Below, one piece after another: positions 26,947 to 35,426 of a stretch of 64,000 bases of DNA (its first letter is position 1; each line of letters opens with the position of its first letter). Below the pieces are notes generated by a model. That model was given only the letters and a program-made list of their open reading frames with translations, was not told the origin of the DNA and searched no databases. The position numbers were made by a program, and so were the translations under genes. Source of the DNA: Sutcliffiella rhizosphaerae. GTDB lineage: Bacteria > Bacillota > Bacilli > Bacillales > Bacillaceae_I. The stretch is from the NCBI RefSeq assembly GCF_917563925.1, contig NZ_CAKJTJ010000013.1:1-64000 (forward strand), in the 5' to 3' direction.

Positions 26947-27016
26947 CCTTTTCCCCCAGTAAAAACAGTTTCTTATCTATTAGACGTACCTATATTCATT
27001 TTATCGCAGTGATTAC

Positions 27017-27049
27017 AAAAAAATCTTTCCCGTAAATGGAAAAGATTTA
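27017..27049 (-). terminator. Terminator of the kinase operon
   Basis: On the minus strand AAATCTTTTCC pairs with GGAAAGATTT and seven T follow. Confidence 0.82.
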
Positions 27050-27066
27050 AGAGGGGTATATATTTG

Positions 27067-27723
27067 TTAATTAAAAATTCGTCTAAATAGGCCTTTCTTA
27101 TATAAAAATGCTATACATAATAAAAGTTTCGAAGGCAAACGCTTAGGAAAAAATGGTTTGTGATAAAAAAGATCATAGGCTTTTTTTAAATCATTCCATT
27201 GATTACAACGGTTCTTCTGCGTAAAGCGTACAACATCGATAAGTATTATTCTTTCTGTCGGTGTAATTAAAATATTGTGAAGATGAATATCAGAAGGGTT
27301 CAATCCCCTCTCCCTTGCATGTTTTATTGCGTCATCCACATCTGATAAGATACTTCTATTCATTTGTTTTCCCGTCACTAAACAACCAAATAAGGTCAGC
27401 CCTTCGACAAAGTCAATAACAATAAAGTTCTTCCCAGAATTATAGAGGATAGGAAAATAGGATATTCCTGCTAATCTCTCATAAACACTTGCTTCTTTTT
27501 GAGCTAAATGTTCAAAAGGAGGATAAAACACTTTAATTGCAATATTCCTTCCTCTTATCCGAAATACATAAGCGCTTCTACCTGACCCTATTAATTCTAA
27601 CTCTTGGTAATTATAAGATATTAACTTCATATGATTTCGCTTGTTGTTAAAGACAATAGATTCAGCAAGCTGTTGATAAGGTTTACTACTCCTGTTTGTT
27701 TCCATCAATTTATCGTCGCTCAC
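27067..27723 (-). CDS. Small atypical protein kinase-like protein
   Basis: A 218-residue protein with kinase landmarks in order: the glycine loop IGSGRSAYVF, lysine in AIKVFYP, glutamate in KEASVYERL, a catalytic-loop-like SDIHLHN (Asp and Asn spaced as in HRDxxxxN), and LIDVVRF in place of DFG. It is short and lacks the large C-lobe, like B. subtilis YrzF or RIO-type kinases. It is the last gene of the operon behind the manganese-type riboswitch. Activity is unproven; the start (GTG, weak ribosome site) is uncertain. Confidence 0.72.
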   Translation of the reverse strand: MSDDKLMETNRSSKPYQQLAESIVFNNKRNHMKLISYNYQELELIGSGRSAYVFRIRGRNIAIKVFYPPFEHLAQKEASVYERLAGISYFPILYNSGKNFIVIDFVEGLTLFGCLVTGKQMNRSILSDVDDAIKHARERGLNPSDIHLHNILITPTERIILIDVVRFTQKNRCNQWNDLKKAYDLFYHKPFFPKRLPSKLLLCIAFLYKKGLFRRIFN

Positions 27724-27744
27724 TTTCTCAACTCGTTATTCCAT

Positions 27745-28182
27745 TTATTGACCGAGTTCTTCCAACAAATTCATCATAGTTGTGACTTCATTTATTAATG
27801 TGAACAGCTCGGAATCCTGCAGTTTTTCTAGCGTTAATTCACCATTTATCATAGAATTTTCAATAACATGTTTGATTTCTTCATTTTTTTCTACTAACTG
27901 TTGATGAACTCCTTTTGCAATAGCTGGTGGTTCTGTTTCATTAAATTCATCTATTGCGTCAGATAATGATTTTAATTCCGCTTCCAATTCATTTTTAGCT
28001 TCTGCATTTATTGCAGCGTCTTTAACCATTTGCGGGGCAACTTGCCCGAAATCCTGCCACTTGTTAATATGTTCTGTTGCTTTATTTACATATTGTAAGG
28101 TACTGTTTACCTCACCTAATAAGGAACAACCACTTAAAAAAAAGGAAAATAATAGGATTATTGGAATAAATAATTTACGCAT
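27745..28182 (-). CDS. Lipoprotein, DUF6376-like
   Basis: A 145-residue lipoprotein: MRKLFIPIILLFSFFLSGCS with the lipobox cysteine followed by a helical, acidic mature part (LEAELKSLSDAIDEFNETEP). It resembles the DUF6376 group of Bacillus lipoproteins, function unknown. The second ATG (28182) has AAGGAG at the right distance. It sits between a 36-residue peptide gene and the kinase-like gene in one operon. Confidence 0.72.
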   Translation of the reverse strand: MRKLFIPIILLFSFFLSGCSLLGEVNSTLQYVNKATEHINKWQDFGQVAPQMVKDAAINAEAKNELEAELKSLSDAIDEFNETEPPAIAKGVHQQLVEKNEEIKHVIENSMINGELTLEKLQDSELFTLINEVTTMMNLLEELGQ

Positions 28183-28194
28183 ATACATTTCTCC

Positions 28195-28305
28195 TTACTT
28201 CTTCATTCTCTTCTTTACTTCTTTCATCACCACAGGTAAAACTTTTTGCTTAGCAAAAGTGAGCCCTTTTTTTAAAATCAATGCTTTTACTAGTTTTTTG
28301 ATCAT
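28195..28305 (-). CDS. 36-residue basic peptide, first gene behind the Mn-type riboswitch
   Basis: A short frame starting MIKKLVKALILKKGLTFAKQ and ending VKKRMKK, with GGAGG 7 nt before the ATG. It begins about 30 nt after the riboswitch terminator, and its stop codon overlaps the lipoprotein's ribosome site. The peptide is strongly basic and amphipathic, so membrane association is plausible. No family is recognised. Confidence 0.62.
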   Translation of the reverse strand: MIKKLVKALILKKGLTFAKQKVLPVVMKEVKKRMKK

Positions 28306-28331
28306 GAAACTACCTCCAGAATAATCTCCAC

Positions 28332-28370
28332 AAAAAAGGGACCTTTCACCACATCTGGCAAAAGATCCCT
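28332..28370 (-). terminator. Terminator of the Mn-type riboswitch
   Basis: On the minus strand GGGATCTTT pairs with AAAGGTCCC (one G-T) and six T follow. Its 5' arm plus loop can instead pair with ATCTGGCAAAGGTC located just upstream, giving an antiterminator. Confidence 0.85.
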
Positions 28371-28407
28371 AGAAATAAAGAAAGACCTTTGCCAGATTGA
28401 ATGTACT

Positions 28408-28503
28408 GACAAAGGTCTCGCTAACAACATACGTTGCCAACAAAGCCGAGGATATTTAAATCCCGTAATGACGACTTTGCTGTTTATATAGCTACTCCCC
28501 TTT
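28408..28503 (-). promoter_or_regulatory. yybP-ykoY manganese riboswitch
   Basis: On the minus strand the sequence AAAGGGGAGTAGC, then AAAGTCGTCATTACGG, CCTCGGCTTTGTTGGC and GCGAGACCTTTGTC follows the B. subtilis ykoY/yybP aptamer block by block. GACCTTTG of P1 can alternatively pair with CAAAGGTC downstream, so ligand-free RNA would favour termination and bound RNA would favour readthrough, as expected for an ON switch. Confidence 0.93.
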
Positions 28504-28531
28504 GGGAAATTAAATTTTAATTTACACTATC

Positions 28532-28560
28532 ATAATAGCCTAAATTGAACGAACAGTCAA
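28532..28560 (-). promoter_or_regulatory. Promoter of the Mn-riboswitch operon
   Basis: TTGACT (28560-28555), 17 bp, TATTAT (28537-28532) on the minus strand, about 25 bp before the aptamer. Confidence 0.78.
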
Positions 28561-28703
28561 CCATCACTACCATTGTAAAGATATCATGAAGATTCCTTAG
28601 GAGGGTTTCTACAAAAAAAACACTATGCTATAGTAATAGCTAATTCCGATATACATATTCTACATTAAAGGAGTATTTGAACTACTATTTGAGGTGAACA
28701 TTA

Positions 28704-29891
28704 TTGAAAAGAAACAAAAGCTTAAAATCATTACTTGAAATACTCTTGGTATCAACTAGACTTGGTCTAACTTCCTTCGGAGGACCAGTGGCACATCTCG
28801 GTTATTTCCACACAGAATATATTCGCCGCAGAAAATGGATGGATGAAAAAAGCTATGCAGACCTTGTGGCACTAAGTCAGTTCATCCCTGGTCCTGCTAG
28901 TTCTCAAGTTGGTATAGGGATAGGAGTTATGCGCGCAGGTGTCCTTGGTGGAATTGTTTCCTTTCTTGGCTTCACACTTCCATCTGTCCTTGCATTAATC
29001 CTTTTTGCACTTATTTTACAAGGGTTTGATGTAGGAAATGCCGGCTGGATTCACGGCTTAAAAATAGTGGCAGTTGCTATAGTTGCTCACGCTATTATTG
29101 GCATGGCTAATAATTTGACGCCAGATTTAAAAAGAAAGGCTATTTGCTTGTTAGCGTTAGTTGTAACACTCCTTTGGCAAACAACTTTCTCCCAAGTATT
29201 AGTCATTTTACTTGCAGCAGGGTTCGGGTTTCTTTTTTTCAAGCATCATGCTCAAGCAGATGATTCTAAGCTTGAATTTCCAATATCAAAACGTTTGGCT
29301 ATTATTTGTCTCACCATATTTTTCGGTCTATTATTTCTTTTACCTGTTCTTAAAGAAGTAACATCCTCAAGTTGGCTAGCACTTTTTGATAGCTTTTACC
29401 GAGCCGGCTCCCTTGTATTTGGTGGGGGACATGTTGTGTTACCTTTGCTTGAAAGAGAATTTGTACCAACAGGATGGATTAGTGAAGAACAATTTCTTGC
29501 TGGTTATGGTGCTGCACAGGCAGTTCCTGGCCCATTGTTTACCTTCGCTGCTTACATCGGTGCCGTCATCAACGGCTGGCAAGGTGGACTACTTGCAACA
29601 ATCGCCATCTTTTTGCCTGCCTTCTTATTAATTTTAGGCGCATTACCCTTTTGGGATTCGCTCCGTCGTAATACAAAAGTAAAAGCTGCCTTAATGGGGG
29701 TAAACGCTGCAGTTGTAGGAATATTAATTTCTGCTTTCTATTTCCCAATTTGGACAAGTTCCATCCTTGCACCAATTGATTTTGCCTTTGCTGCCATCTT
29801 GTTCAGTATGCTTGTTTTTTGGAAATTGCCTCCATGGATGATCGTCTTAACAGGGGCTATAGGAGGAACACTTATTAGTGCTTTCCTATGA
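28704..29891 (+). CDS. chrA: ChrA chromate transporter
   Basis: A 395-residue two-domain CHR-family transporter. Each half carries the signature: TSFGGPVAHLGYF and LSQFIPGPASSQ in the first half, and GSLVFGGGHVVLPLLERE and AAQAVPGPLFTFAAYIG in the second. It exports chromate or related anions through the cytoplasmic membrane. The TTG at 28704 has GAGGTG 7 nt upstream. It is divergent from the Mn-riboswitch operon and monocistronic. Confidence 0.93.
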   Translation: MKRNKSLKSLLEILLVSTRLGLTSFGGPVAHLGYFHTEYIRRRKWMDEKSYADLVALSQFIPGPASSQVGIGIGVMRAGVLGGIVSFLGFTLPSVLALILFALILQGFDVGNAGWIHGLKIVAVAIVAHAIIGMANNLTPDLKRKAICLLALVVTLLWQTTFSQVLVILLAAGFGFLFFKHHAQADDSKLEFPISKRLAIICLTIFFGLLFLLPVLKEVTSSSWLALFDSFYRAGSLVFGGGHVVLPLLEREFVPTGWISEEQFLAGYGAAQAVPGPLFTFAAYIGAVINGWQGGLLATIAIFLPAFLLILGALPFWDSLRRNTKVKAALMGVNAAVVGILISAFYFPIWTSSILAPIDFAFAAILFSMLVFWKLPPWMIVLTGAIGGTLISAFL

Positions 29892-29971
29892 GTTGATTAC
29901 TTTTCGTTTGGGAAGAGCATCTTAATGTGTATTAAAGCAATCTCTCGAGGATTTTGGTAGTAACCGGAAAA

Positions 29972-30440
29972 CCTTTCGTGGTGTTTCACACATTTTTGAT
30001 GGTAAATCGAATTCCTTTGAAGGTGTTCCCTATTCCTTTGGAGATCCAACATACATCTGCCATTTCCTTAGAGGAGTGGCAGTTTTTCTTCATTAAATTG
30101 TTATACCATTTGAGGATACCGGGGATCCTTTGATGGTCTTTTGAAAACCTTTAGTTGATTTTGACAAACATTTGATGCTAACTTCTAAACCTTTCGAGGT
30201 ATTCCGTAAACCTTTGATGGTATTTGAAGAACCTTTGGAGATACCTCTAACTAGACCCTTTTCAAGATAGATAGTTTGTAACCACTTGTTATTTTCACTT
30301 CCTTCCACCTTTCGTGCTATCCGACACACCTTTAGTGGTCTTCCCAAATCCTTTGATGCTATCCTCTAAACCTGTTGAGGTATTCCGCGAACCTATGATG
30401 GTCTTTTGAAAACCTTTGGAGGTACCTCTAACAAGACCTT
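29972..30440. repeat. Degenerate 21-bp-period repeat array
   Basis: Units of the form CCTTTGATGGT recur at 30014 and 30035, then at 30127, 30148, 30169, 30190, 30211 and 30232, and again at 30308, 30329, 30350, 30371, 30392 and 30413, each step exactly 21 bp. The two longer blocks and their shared tail (ending AAGATAGATAGTTTGTAACC) are a duplication offset by 181 bp. No continuous gene spans it; a minus-strand frame through part reads as a seven-residue repeat with the core KGL. Confidence 0.85.
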
Positions 30441-30568
30441 TTCCAAGATAGATAGTTTGTAACCATTTGTACTTTTCGGATAATCTTATGTGATCTTCCT
30501 ATAAACTTTCTATGTAATCTGCAAGCTTTTAACCCCGGACAGCTATCACCTCATCCCCAATAACCCGA

Positions 30569-30596
30569 ACATTTGGGCACCGTAGTGCATAGGATA
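30569..30596 (+). promoter_or_regulatory. Sigma-K-like promoter of the GerP/Hsp20 operon
   Basis: AC (30569-30570), 17 bp, then CATAGGATA (30588-30596), fitting the sigma-K consensus of AC followed by CATANNNTA. Mother-cell expression agrees with GerP proteins downstream. Confidence 0.7.
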
Positions 30597-30627
30597 TTTT
30601 TAAAGAGCAATAGGGGGTTTATCATAG

Positions 30628-30957
30628 ATGCCGACGGTTGTTAATCTTTACTGCATGAAGGTAAATAGTATATCAGGTAATGGCTCCGTGACAATTGGAG
30701 AAGCGACACATAATAGCCCAACTTCCAATAACAAATCACAGGGTATAAATTCATCCTATGGTGATACATCTCCTACAGAAGCAATGATGGAGAACGTGTT
30801 TATTGATCCAGATGTAAATGATCAATCTGAAATTGCAAGTCAAGCAGCGTTAAGAACAGAGCCTGATTTTTGGGATTCGGGCAATAGAATACCTGTTTCA
30901 TCAACTGATTCTATGCCAATTCCGATACCTATCAATAGTTCACCAGAGCCAAATTAA
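30628..30957 (+). CDS. GerPA/GerPF-type spore protein with extended C-terminus
   Basis: A 109-residue protein. The first 75 residues match the GerPA/GerPF pattern: VNLYCMKVNSISGNGSVTIG, then NSPTSNNKSQGINSSYGD and DPDVNDQ. These proteins help nutrients pass through the coat during germination in Bacillus. The last 30 residues are a Pro/Ser-rich tail not usual for the family. It is first in a four-gene operon behind a sigma-K-like promoter; the ribosome site is AGGGGG. Confidence 0.82.
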   Translation: MPTVVNLYCMKVNSISGNGSVTIGEATHNSPTSNNKSQGINSSYGDTSPTEAMMENVFIDPDVNDQSEIASQAALRTEPDFWDSGNRIPVSSTDSMPIPIPINSSPEPN

Positions 30958-30969
30958 TGGAGGTTTCTC

Positions 30970-31212
30970 ATGCCGTATCAAATAAATATTTTCAATATTA
31001 AAGTGAATGGAATTTCTCATAACGGAAATGTGGATATTGGTCCAACTGTTCATAATAGTCACACTGCTAACAGTAAAAATTATGGGGTGAACATATCACT
31101 GGGAGATTTGTCGCCAACTAGTTCCCAAATGAATACAGGTGTTTTGGACCCAGATGTTAGTGATCAAGATCAAATTGCGAATCCAGCAATTCCTGTGTCA
31201 AATATGATTTAG
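30970..31212 (+). CDS. GerPA/GerPF-type spore protein
   Basis: An 80-residue GerPA/GerPF homologue: INIFNIKVNGISHNGNVDIG, HNSHTANSKNYGVNISLGD and a DPDVSDQ end. It has normal family length. It lies 12 bases after the first GerP-type gene with GGAGG before its ATG. The two differ clearly, so this is an old pair rather than a fresh duplication. Confidence 0.85.
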   Translation: MPYQINIFNIKVNGISHNGNVDIGPTVHNSHTANSKNYGVNISLGDLSPTSSQMNTGVLDPDVSDQDQIANPAIPVSNMI

Positions 31213-31242
31213 CGTGTTAAATTTTTGAATGGGGGATTTTTG

Positions 31243-31674
31243 ATGAATATGGAAAAAATGAAAAAATGGATGGAGCTGACATCACAGTATCAAAATAATG
31301 ATTTTTGGAACAAGATATTTACGAATCATTCCCCCAATCAGTTTTTTAACTTAAATGATGATTTTCCACTTCATGATGTTTATCAGAATGAATCTCACAT
31401 TGGGGTAATTATTGAGCTCCCAGGTATACATCCAGATCATGTTCAATTGTCTCTTCATACTCCTAGTCACCTTTTAATAAAGGGGGATTCCAAACCACTT
31501 TTCCCATCAGAAAAAGAAATCAAAAAAGAACGTTTCTATGGGGAGTTTGAGAGGATTTTACTTTTGCCTGAGCCAGCTGATGCAAATGAGCTCGATGTCA
31601 AGTTTCATCAAGGTTTACTTACCATTTTTTATCCTAGAAAAAACAAATCTGTCCCGTATAGGACGAATACTTAA
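31243..31674 (+). CDS. Hsp20/alpha-crystallin-type protein, probably spore-associated
   Basis: A 143-residue small heat-shock protein-like sequence. The core has IGVIIELPGIHPDHVQLSLH, LLIKGD and the final strand motif FHQGLLTIFYPR. It lacks a strong I-x-I tail. Its place among GerP genes suggests a spore-coat role like CotP; this is inference. The ATG at 31243 is 6 nt behind GGGGGA, better supported than the TTG at 31225. Confidence 0.78.
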   Translation: MNMEKMKKWMELTSQYQNNDFWNKIFTNHSPNQFFNLNDDFPLHDVYQNESHIGVIIELPGIHPDHVQLSLHTPSHLLIKGDSKPLFPSEKEIKKERFYGEFERILLLPEPADANELDVKFHQGLLTIFYPRKNKSVPYRTNT

Positions 31675-31709
31675 TTGTATCACTACTAACTAATAAGTGT
31701 GTGATCATA

Positions 31710-32120
31710 ATGATATTGAATTTTTTTAAAAAGAAAATAATTGCTGAATTCAGGGAAGAAACCAAGGTTGAACGGACATTTCTTCAAAAAAGGATTGCAG
31801 ACCTTGAGTTAGAATTGGTTCAAATAAAGGGATTGATAGCAAAAGCGAATGTAGAAAAAGCAATACAAGAACCTGAGAAATCTACAATCATCATAGAAAA
31901 CCTTTCAATTGAAGCTATTAATATCGACACTGCAGATTTAAGCAATAATTTTGGCCAGTTAGGAATAAAAGATTTAACTGGACAATTATATATTGGGACT
32001 AACTCGCAAACAACTCTACCGAATCAAGCATCTCCTCCCGCTCTTCAACCTTTAATCAAAAAAGCACCTAAGTTCTCCATTCATTCAAAAAAAGAAAATA
32101 AAACCATTCAAAAAAATTAG
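31710..32120 (+). CDS. GerPC-like spore germination protein
   Basis: A 136-residue protein with an N-terminal coiled coil (about residues 12-45, EFREETKVERTFLQKRIADL) followed by IIIENLSIEAINIDTADLSN and FGQLGIKDLTGQLYIGT. That second block resembles GerPC. The C-terminus is basic. No clear ribosome site exists; GTG at 31701 or ATG at 31710 are both possible. It is the last gene of the spore operon. Confidence 0.65.
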   Translation: MILNFFKKKIIAEFREETKVERTFLQKRIADLELELVQIKGLIAKANVEKAIQEPEKSTIIIENLSIEAINIDTADLSNNFGQLGIKDLTGQLYIGTNSQTTLPNQASPPALQPLIKKAPKFSIHSKKENKTIQKN

Positions 32121-32185
32121 CTTTTCGTTATTATCGGTAAATACTAGCTTACTCCTTACTTTTTGGTAAGTTTCTAAAAAATAAA

Positions 32186-32226
32186 CCCAAGAATGTGATT
32201 GGTCAACATTCTTGGGCAATTTTTTT
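32186..32226 (+). terminator. Terminator of the spore operon
   Basis: CCCAAGAATGT pairs with ACATTCTTGGG; after CAA six T follow. Confidence 0.88.
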
Positions 32227-32258
32227 ACTATTAACTTGTATTCGCGTTTTATATATAT

Positions 32259-32531
32259 TTACCAATAATAAGGATACCCGTACCCATAATATGGATAACC
32301 ATAGTATGGATATCCATAACCGTAGCCCCCAAGTAAACTTGCTCCAAGAAGTCCTCCTGCAAGTCCTCCTATGAAAGGACCTCCGAAAAATGGCCTTCCA
32401 AATCCAAATGGGCGGCCAAATCCGAATGGTCTTCCGAAACCGAATGGTCTCCCGAATCCAAAAGGCCTTCCAAAAATTCGCTGGTCTTCTGTATTACCAT
32501 ATAAGGCAGTTTGTTCAAAAGGTTGGTTCAT
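32259..32531 (-). CDS. Small Gly/Tyr-rich protein with GRPFGF repeats
   Basis: A 90-residue protein. After MNQPFEQTALYGNTEDQRIF come four to five six-residue repeats GRPFGF (an 18-bp tandem DNA repeat around 32390-32475). A Gly-rich hydrophobic stretch and a Tyr/Pro-rich tail follow. Such compositions are common among spore-coat and exosporium proteins, but no family is certain. The ATG at 32531 has GGAGGAG at 6 nt; the upstream frame is not supported. Confidence 0.65.
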   Translation of the reverse strand: MNQPFEQTALYGNTEDQRIFGRPFGFGRPFGFGRPFGFGRPFGFGRPFFGGPFIGGLAGGLLGASLLGGYGYGYPYYGYPYYGYGYPYYW

Positions 32532-32628
32532 GTTTATCTCCTCCATCAAAATTGAATTACTCAATTATAAATATGAAGGATTTATCATGTAGGTACTTTG
32601 TCTATTTATGGATGGGCACTTTACCAAA

Positions 32629-34497
32629 TTATATGGTTGCTCTCTTTTTTAATACACCCACCATTAGTGCGGTCACAAACGCTCCGATACTGATTGCAAG
32701 AACGTAAAGGAGAATACCACCTGATACGATAGGAATAACGAATATTCCACCATGCGGAGCAGGTAATCCAATACCAAATAACATTGTTAAACCACCTGCT
32801 ACTGCAGACCCTACAACTGCGGAAGGTATAACACGTAACGGATCTGCTGCGGCAAATGGGATGGCTCCCTCAGTAATAAATGAGGCACCCATTATATAGC
32901 AAGTTTTCCCCGCTTCTCTTTCCTGCTTATTAAACTTATTTTTAAATATGGTAGTGGCGATGGCCAATCCTAGCGGAGGTACCATACCAGCTGCCATGAT
33001 AGCTGCATGAGGTGCAAAGTTTCCTGCATCAATCATGGCAATACCAAATGTAAATGCAGCTTTGTTAATTGGTCCCCCCATATCAATTGCCATCATAGCA
33101 CCTAAAATAATCCCCAATAGAACAAGATTTCCAGAGCCAAGACTACCTAGCCAGCTTGTTAATCCGGTATTGATTGCTTTTAAAGGAGTTACTAATTGGA
33201 GCATGATCATTCCAGTAAAAAAGACCCCAAATAAAGGATATAACAGAACAGGTTTAATCCCCTCAAGAGAAGTAGGTAGCGTACTGAATACTTTTTTAAG
33301 CCCAAGTACAAGATATCCAGCTAAGAAACCTGCAATTAACCCACCTAAAAAGCCTGCCTCCCCTGTAAAGGCAATAAATCCGCCGACCATCCCTGCAGCA
33401 AATCCAGGTCTGTCAGAGATACTCATCGCAATAAATCCAGCTAAAACCGGAATCATTAAAGCAAATGCATTTTTACCACCAATTATATTCAATTGTTCTG
33501 CAAACCAATTGTAGCTCGGGTCATTAGGGTCAGCTGAATTAATACCGAACATGAAAGAAATGGCAATAAGGATACCGCCCCCTACAACAAACGGCAGCAT
33601 GTTGGAAACTCCGCTCATTAAATGCTTATAAAAACCTGAGCGCCCCTTCTTTTCATCAGAAGAAGTACGATTCACAGTCCCGGTGTATTCTTTTCCTTCT
33701 CCTCTGTTCGCTTTTGTTAGAAGTTCCTCAGGCTTTCGAATCGCCTGCGCAACAGGTACTTGGATAATTTTTTTCCCGTTGAAACGGTCCATTTCTACTT
33801 GTTTATCCGCTGCGACAATAATGCCTGTTGCATTTTCAATATCAGTCTGTGTTAATTCATTCTTAACACCACTAGATCCATTCGTTTCCACTTTAAGGTT
33901 TAATCCTATTTCTTTTGCTTTATGCTTTAGCGCATCCGCTGCCATGTAAGTATGCGCAATGCCTGTTGGACATGCGGTTACAGCAAGAATTAGGTTATCT
34001 TCATTTCTATTTACTTTTTCTTGCTCTTCTTCTTGAAACAGCTCGTTTTCCTTTGAATTAATTATCTGTATTACCTCTTCTTTACTAGCTGCTTCCATTA
34101 GTTTTGTTCTAAAATCACTATCCATCAGCATAGAAGACAAACGGGACAGCGTTTCTAAGTGAGCATTGTTTGCCCCTTCACTAGCCGCGATCATAAAGAA
34201 CAGGTGGCTTGGCTGACCATCAAGAGATTCGTAGTCAATCCCTTGTTTTGACATACCAAATGCGATGGCTGGTGTTTTTACTGCATTGGTTTTTGCATGT
34301 GGTATAGCAATCCCTTCTCCTATTCCAGTAGTGCTTTGTGCTTCTCTGGCAAGGATCGCTTCCTCATATTTATGTTTATCTGAAAGGCGCCCTGCTTGAT
34401 GAAGAGATTCAATCAATTCCTTAATAACGTCCCTTTTGGAATTAGCCTTCAACTCTAAAATTACGGTATCTATTGTCAATAAGTCTGTAATCTTCAT
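32629..34497 (-). CDS. fruA: Fructose-specific PTS enzyme IIABC
   Basis: A 622-residue phosphotransferase permease that imports and phosphorylates fructose to fructose-1-phosphate. Domain order is IIA (H67 in GIAIPHAK), IIB (C176 in VTACPTGIAHTYMAADAL) and IIC (about residue 290 to the end, with GGPINKAAF and APHGGIFVIP). Both phosphorylation sites are present. It is last in the fruR-fruK-fruA operon, 2 bases after fruK. Confidence 0.96.
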   Translation of the reverse strand: MKITDLLTIDTVILELKANSKRDVIKELIESLHQAGRLSDKHKYEEAILAREAQSTTGIGEGIAIPHAKTNAVKTPAIAFGMSKQGIDYESLDGQPSHLFFMIAASEGANNAHLETLSRLSSMLMDSDFRTKLMEAASKEEVIQIINSKENELFQEEEQEKVNRNEDNLILAVTACPTGIAHTYMAADALKHKAKEIGLNLKVETNGSSGVKNELTQTDIENATGIIVAADKQVEMDRFNGKKIIQVPVAQAIRKPEELLTKANRGEGKEYTGTVNRTSSDEKKGRSGFYKHLMSGVSNMLPFVVGGGILIAISFMFGINSADPNDPSYNWFAEQLNIIGGKNAFALMIPVLAGFIAMSISDRPGFAAGMVGGFIAFTGEAGFLGGLIAGFLAGYLVLGLKKVFSTLPTSLEGIKPVLLYPLFGVFFTGMIMLQLVTPLKAINTGLTSWLGSLGSGNLVLLGIILGAMMAIDMGGPINKAAFTFGIAMIDAGNFAPHAAIMAAGMVPPLGLAIATTIFKNKFNKQEREAGKTCYIMGASFITEGAIPFAAADPLRVIPSAVVGSAVAGGLTMLFGIGLPAPHGGIFVIPIVSGGILLYVLAISIGAFVTALMVGVLKKRATI

Positions 34498-34499
34498 CC

Positions 34500-35426
34500 T
34501 TACTCCTCCTTACCTGTCCATTTTTCTATGGTAACTTCATTTAAAGTAGTTAAAACCTCATCACTTCGGCATAGGTCGTGGGAAAATGCCGTCGCACTTC
34601 CTGATGCAATTCCAAATTTTAAAGCTTCAGAAGCACCTCCGGATTTTACATATTCTGCTAGAAATCCAGCAACAAGTGAATCACCAGCTCCAACAGAATT
34701 TTTCACTTCCCCTTTTGGTGCCTTTGCTAGATAGACCCCTTCACCTGTATATAAAACTGCCCCATCTCCTGCCATCGAAACTACTACGTTCTCAATTCCT
34801 TGATCATGAAGTTTTTTGGCGTAATACACTACCTCATCAATCGATTGAATAGCAACACCAAACAATTCTGCAAGTTCCAGATGATTCGGTTTAATGAAAA
34901 AAGGCTTATAAAAAAGCAATTCTTTCAATACAGTTCCACCAGTATCTAATACAACCTTTGCCCCTTTTGTCTGACACTTCTGAATCAAAATTTCGTAAAT
35001 TCTTGGATTAATAGTACTTGGAATACTACCAGCCAATACGACAAAATCATCCGTTGTCAGGGAGTCCAGTTGATTTAGCAAACTGCTGATAGCACTTTCA
35101 TCCACAATTGGTCCTGTGCCATTTATTTCAGTTTCATCTCCTGCTTTTAGCTTTACATTAATTCTAGACTCTCCACTCACCTCTAAAAGAAGTGTGTTCA
35201 CTTGCTCTTCCATTAATTTTTGTTGAATGAAGTTCCCGGTAAATCCAGCTACAAAACCTAATGCAGCTGTATTTGCACCGAGCCTCTTTAACACTCTTGA
35301 TACATTAATTCCTTTTCCTCCAGGGAAGTAATTCGTCTGTTTTGCACGATTAAGTTCACCTTCTTGAAAAGATTCCAGTTCCATTACATAATCAACAGAT
35401 GGATTAAGTGTGATGGTATAAATCAT
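34500..35426 (-). CDS. fruK: 1-phosphofructokinase
   Basis: A 308-residue PfkB-family kinase that phosphorylates fructose-1-phosphate to the 1,6-bisphosphate. The N-terminal signature is FPGGKGINVSRVLKRLG and the C-terminal signature with the catalytic Asp is NSVGAGDSLVAGFL. Its ATG overlaps the fruR stop codon, so translation is coupled. Confidence 0.96.
   Translation of the reverse strand: MIYTITLNPSVDYVMELESFQEGELNRAKQTNYFPGGKGINVSRVLKRLGANTAALGFVAGFTGNFIQQKLMEEQVNTLLLEVSGESRINVKLKAGDETEINGTGPIVDESAISSLLNQLDSLTTDDFVVLAGSIPSTINPRIYEILIQKCQTKGAKVVLDTGGTVLKELLFYKPFFIKPNHLELAELFGVAIQSIDEVVYYAKKLHDQGIENVVVSMAGDGAVLYTGEGVYLAKAPKGEVKNSVGAGDSLVAGFLAEYVKSGGASEALKFGIASGSATAFSHDLCRSDEVLTTLNEVTIEKWTGKEE

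Noticed and set aside
26950-27000. Autoregulatory ECF promoter before the sigma gene
   Set aside because: CGTCTA fits a -10 box, but no convincing -35 of the TGTAAC or TGAAAC type stands at the right distance.
30093-30347. Minus-strand frame with seven-residue repeats
   Set aside because: It is generated by the 21-bp DNA period, covers only part of the array and changes frame between the two blocks.
29972-30440. CRISPR array
   Set aside because: The units are adjacent, degenerate and only 21 bp apart, with no unique spacers and no cas genes.
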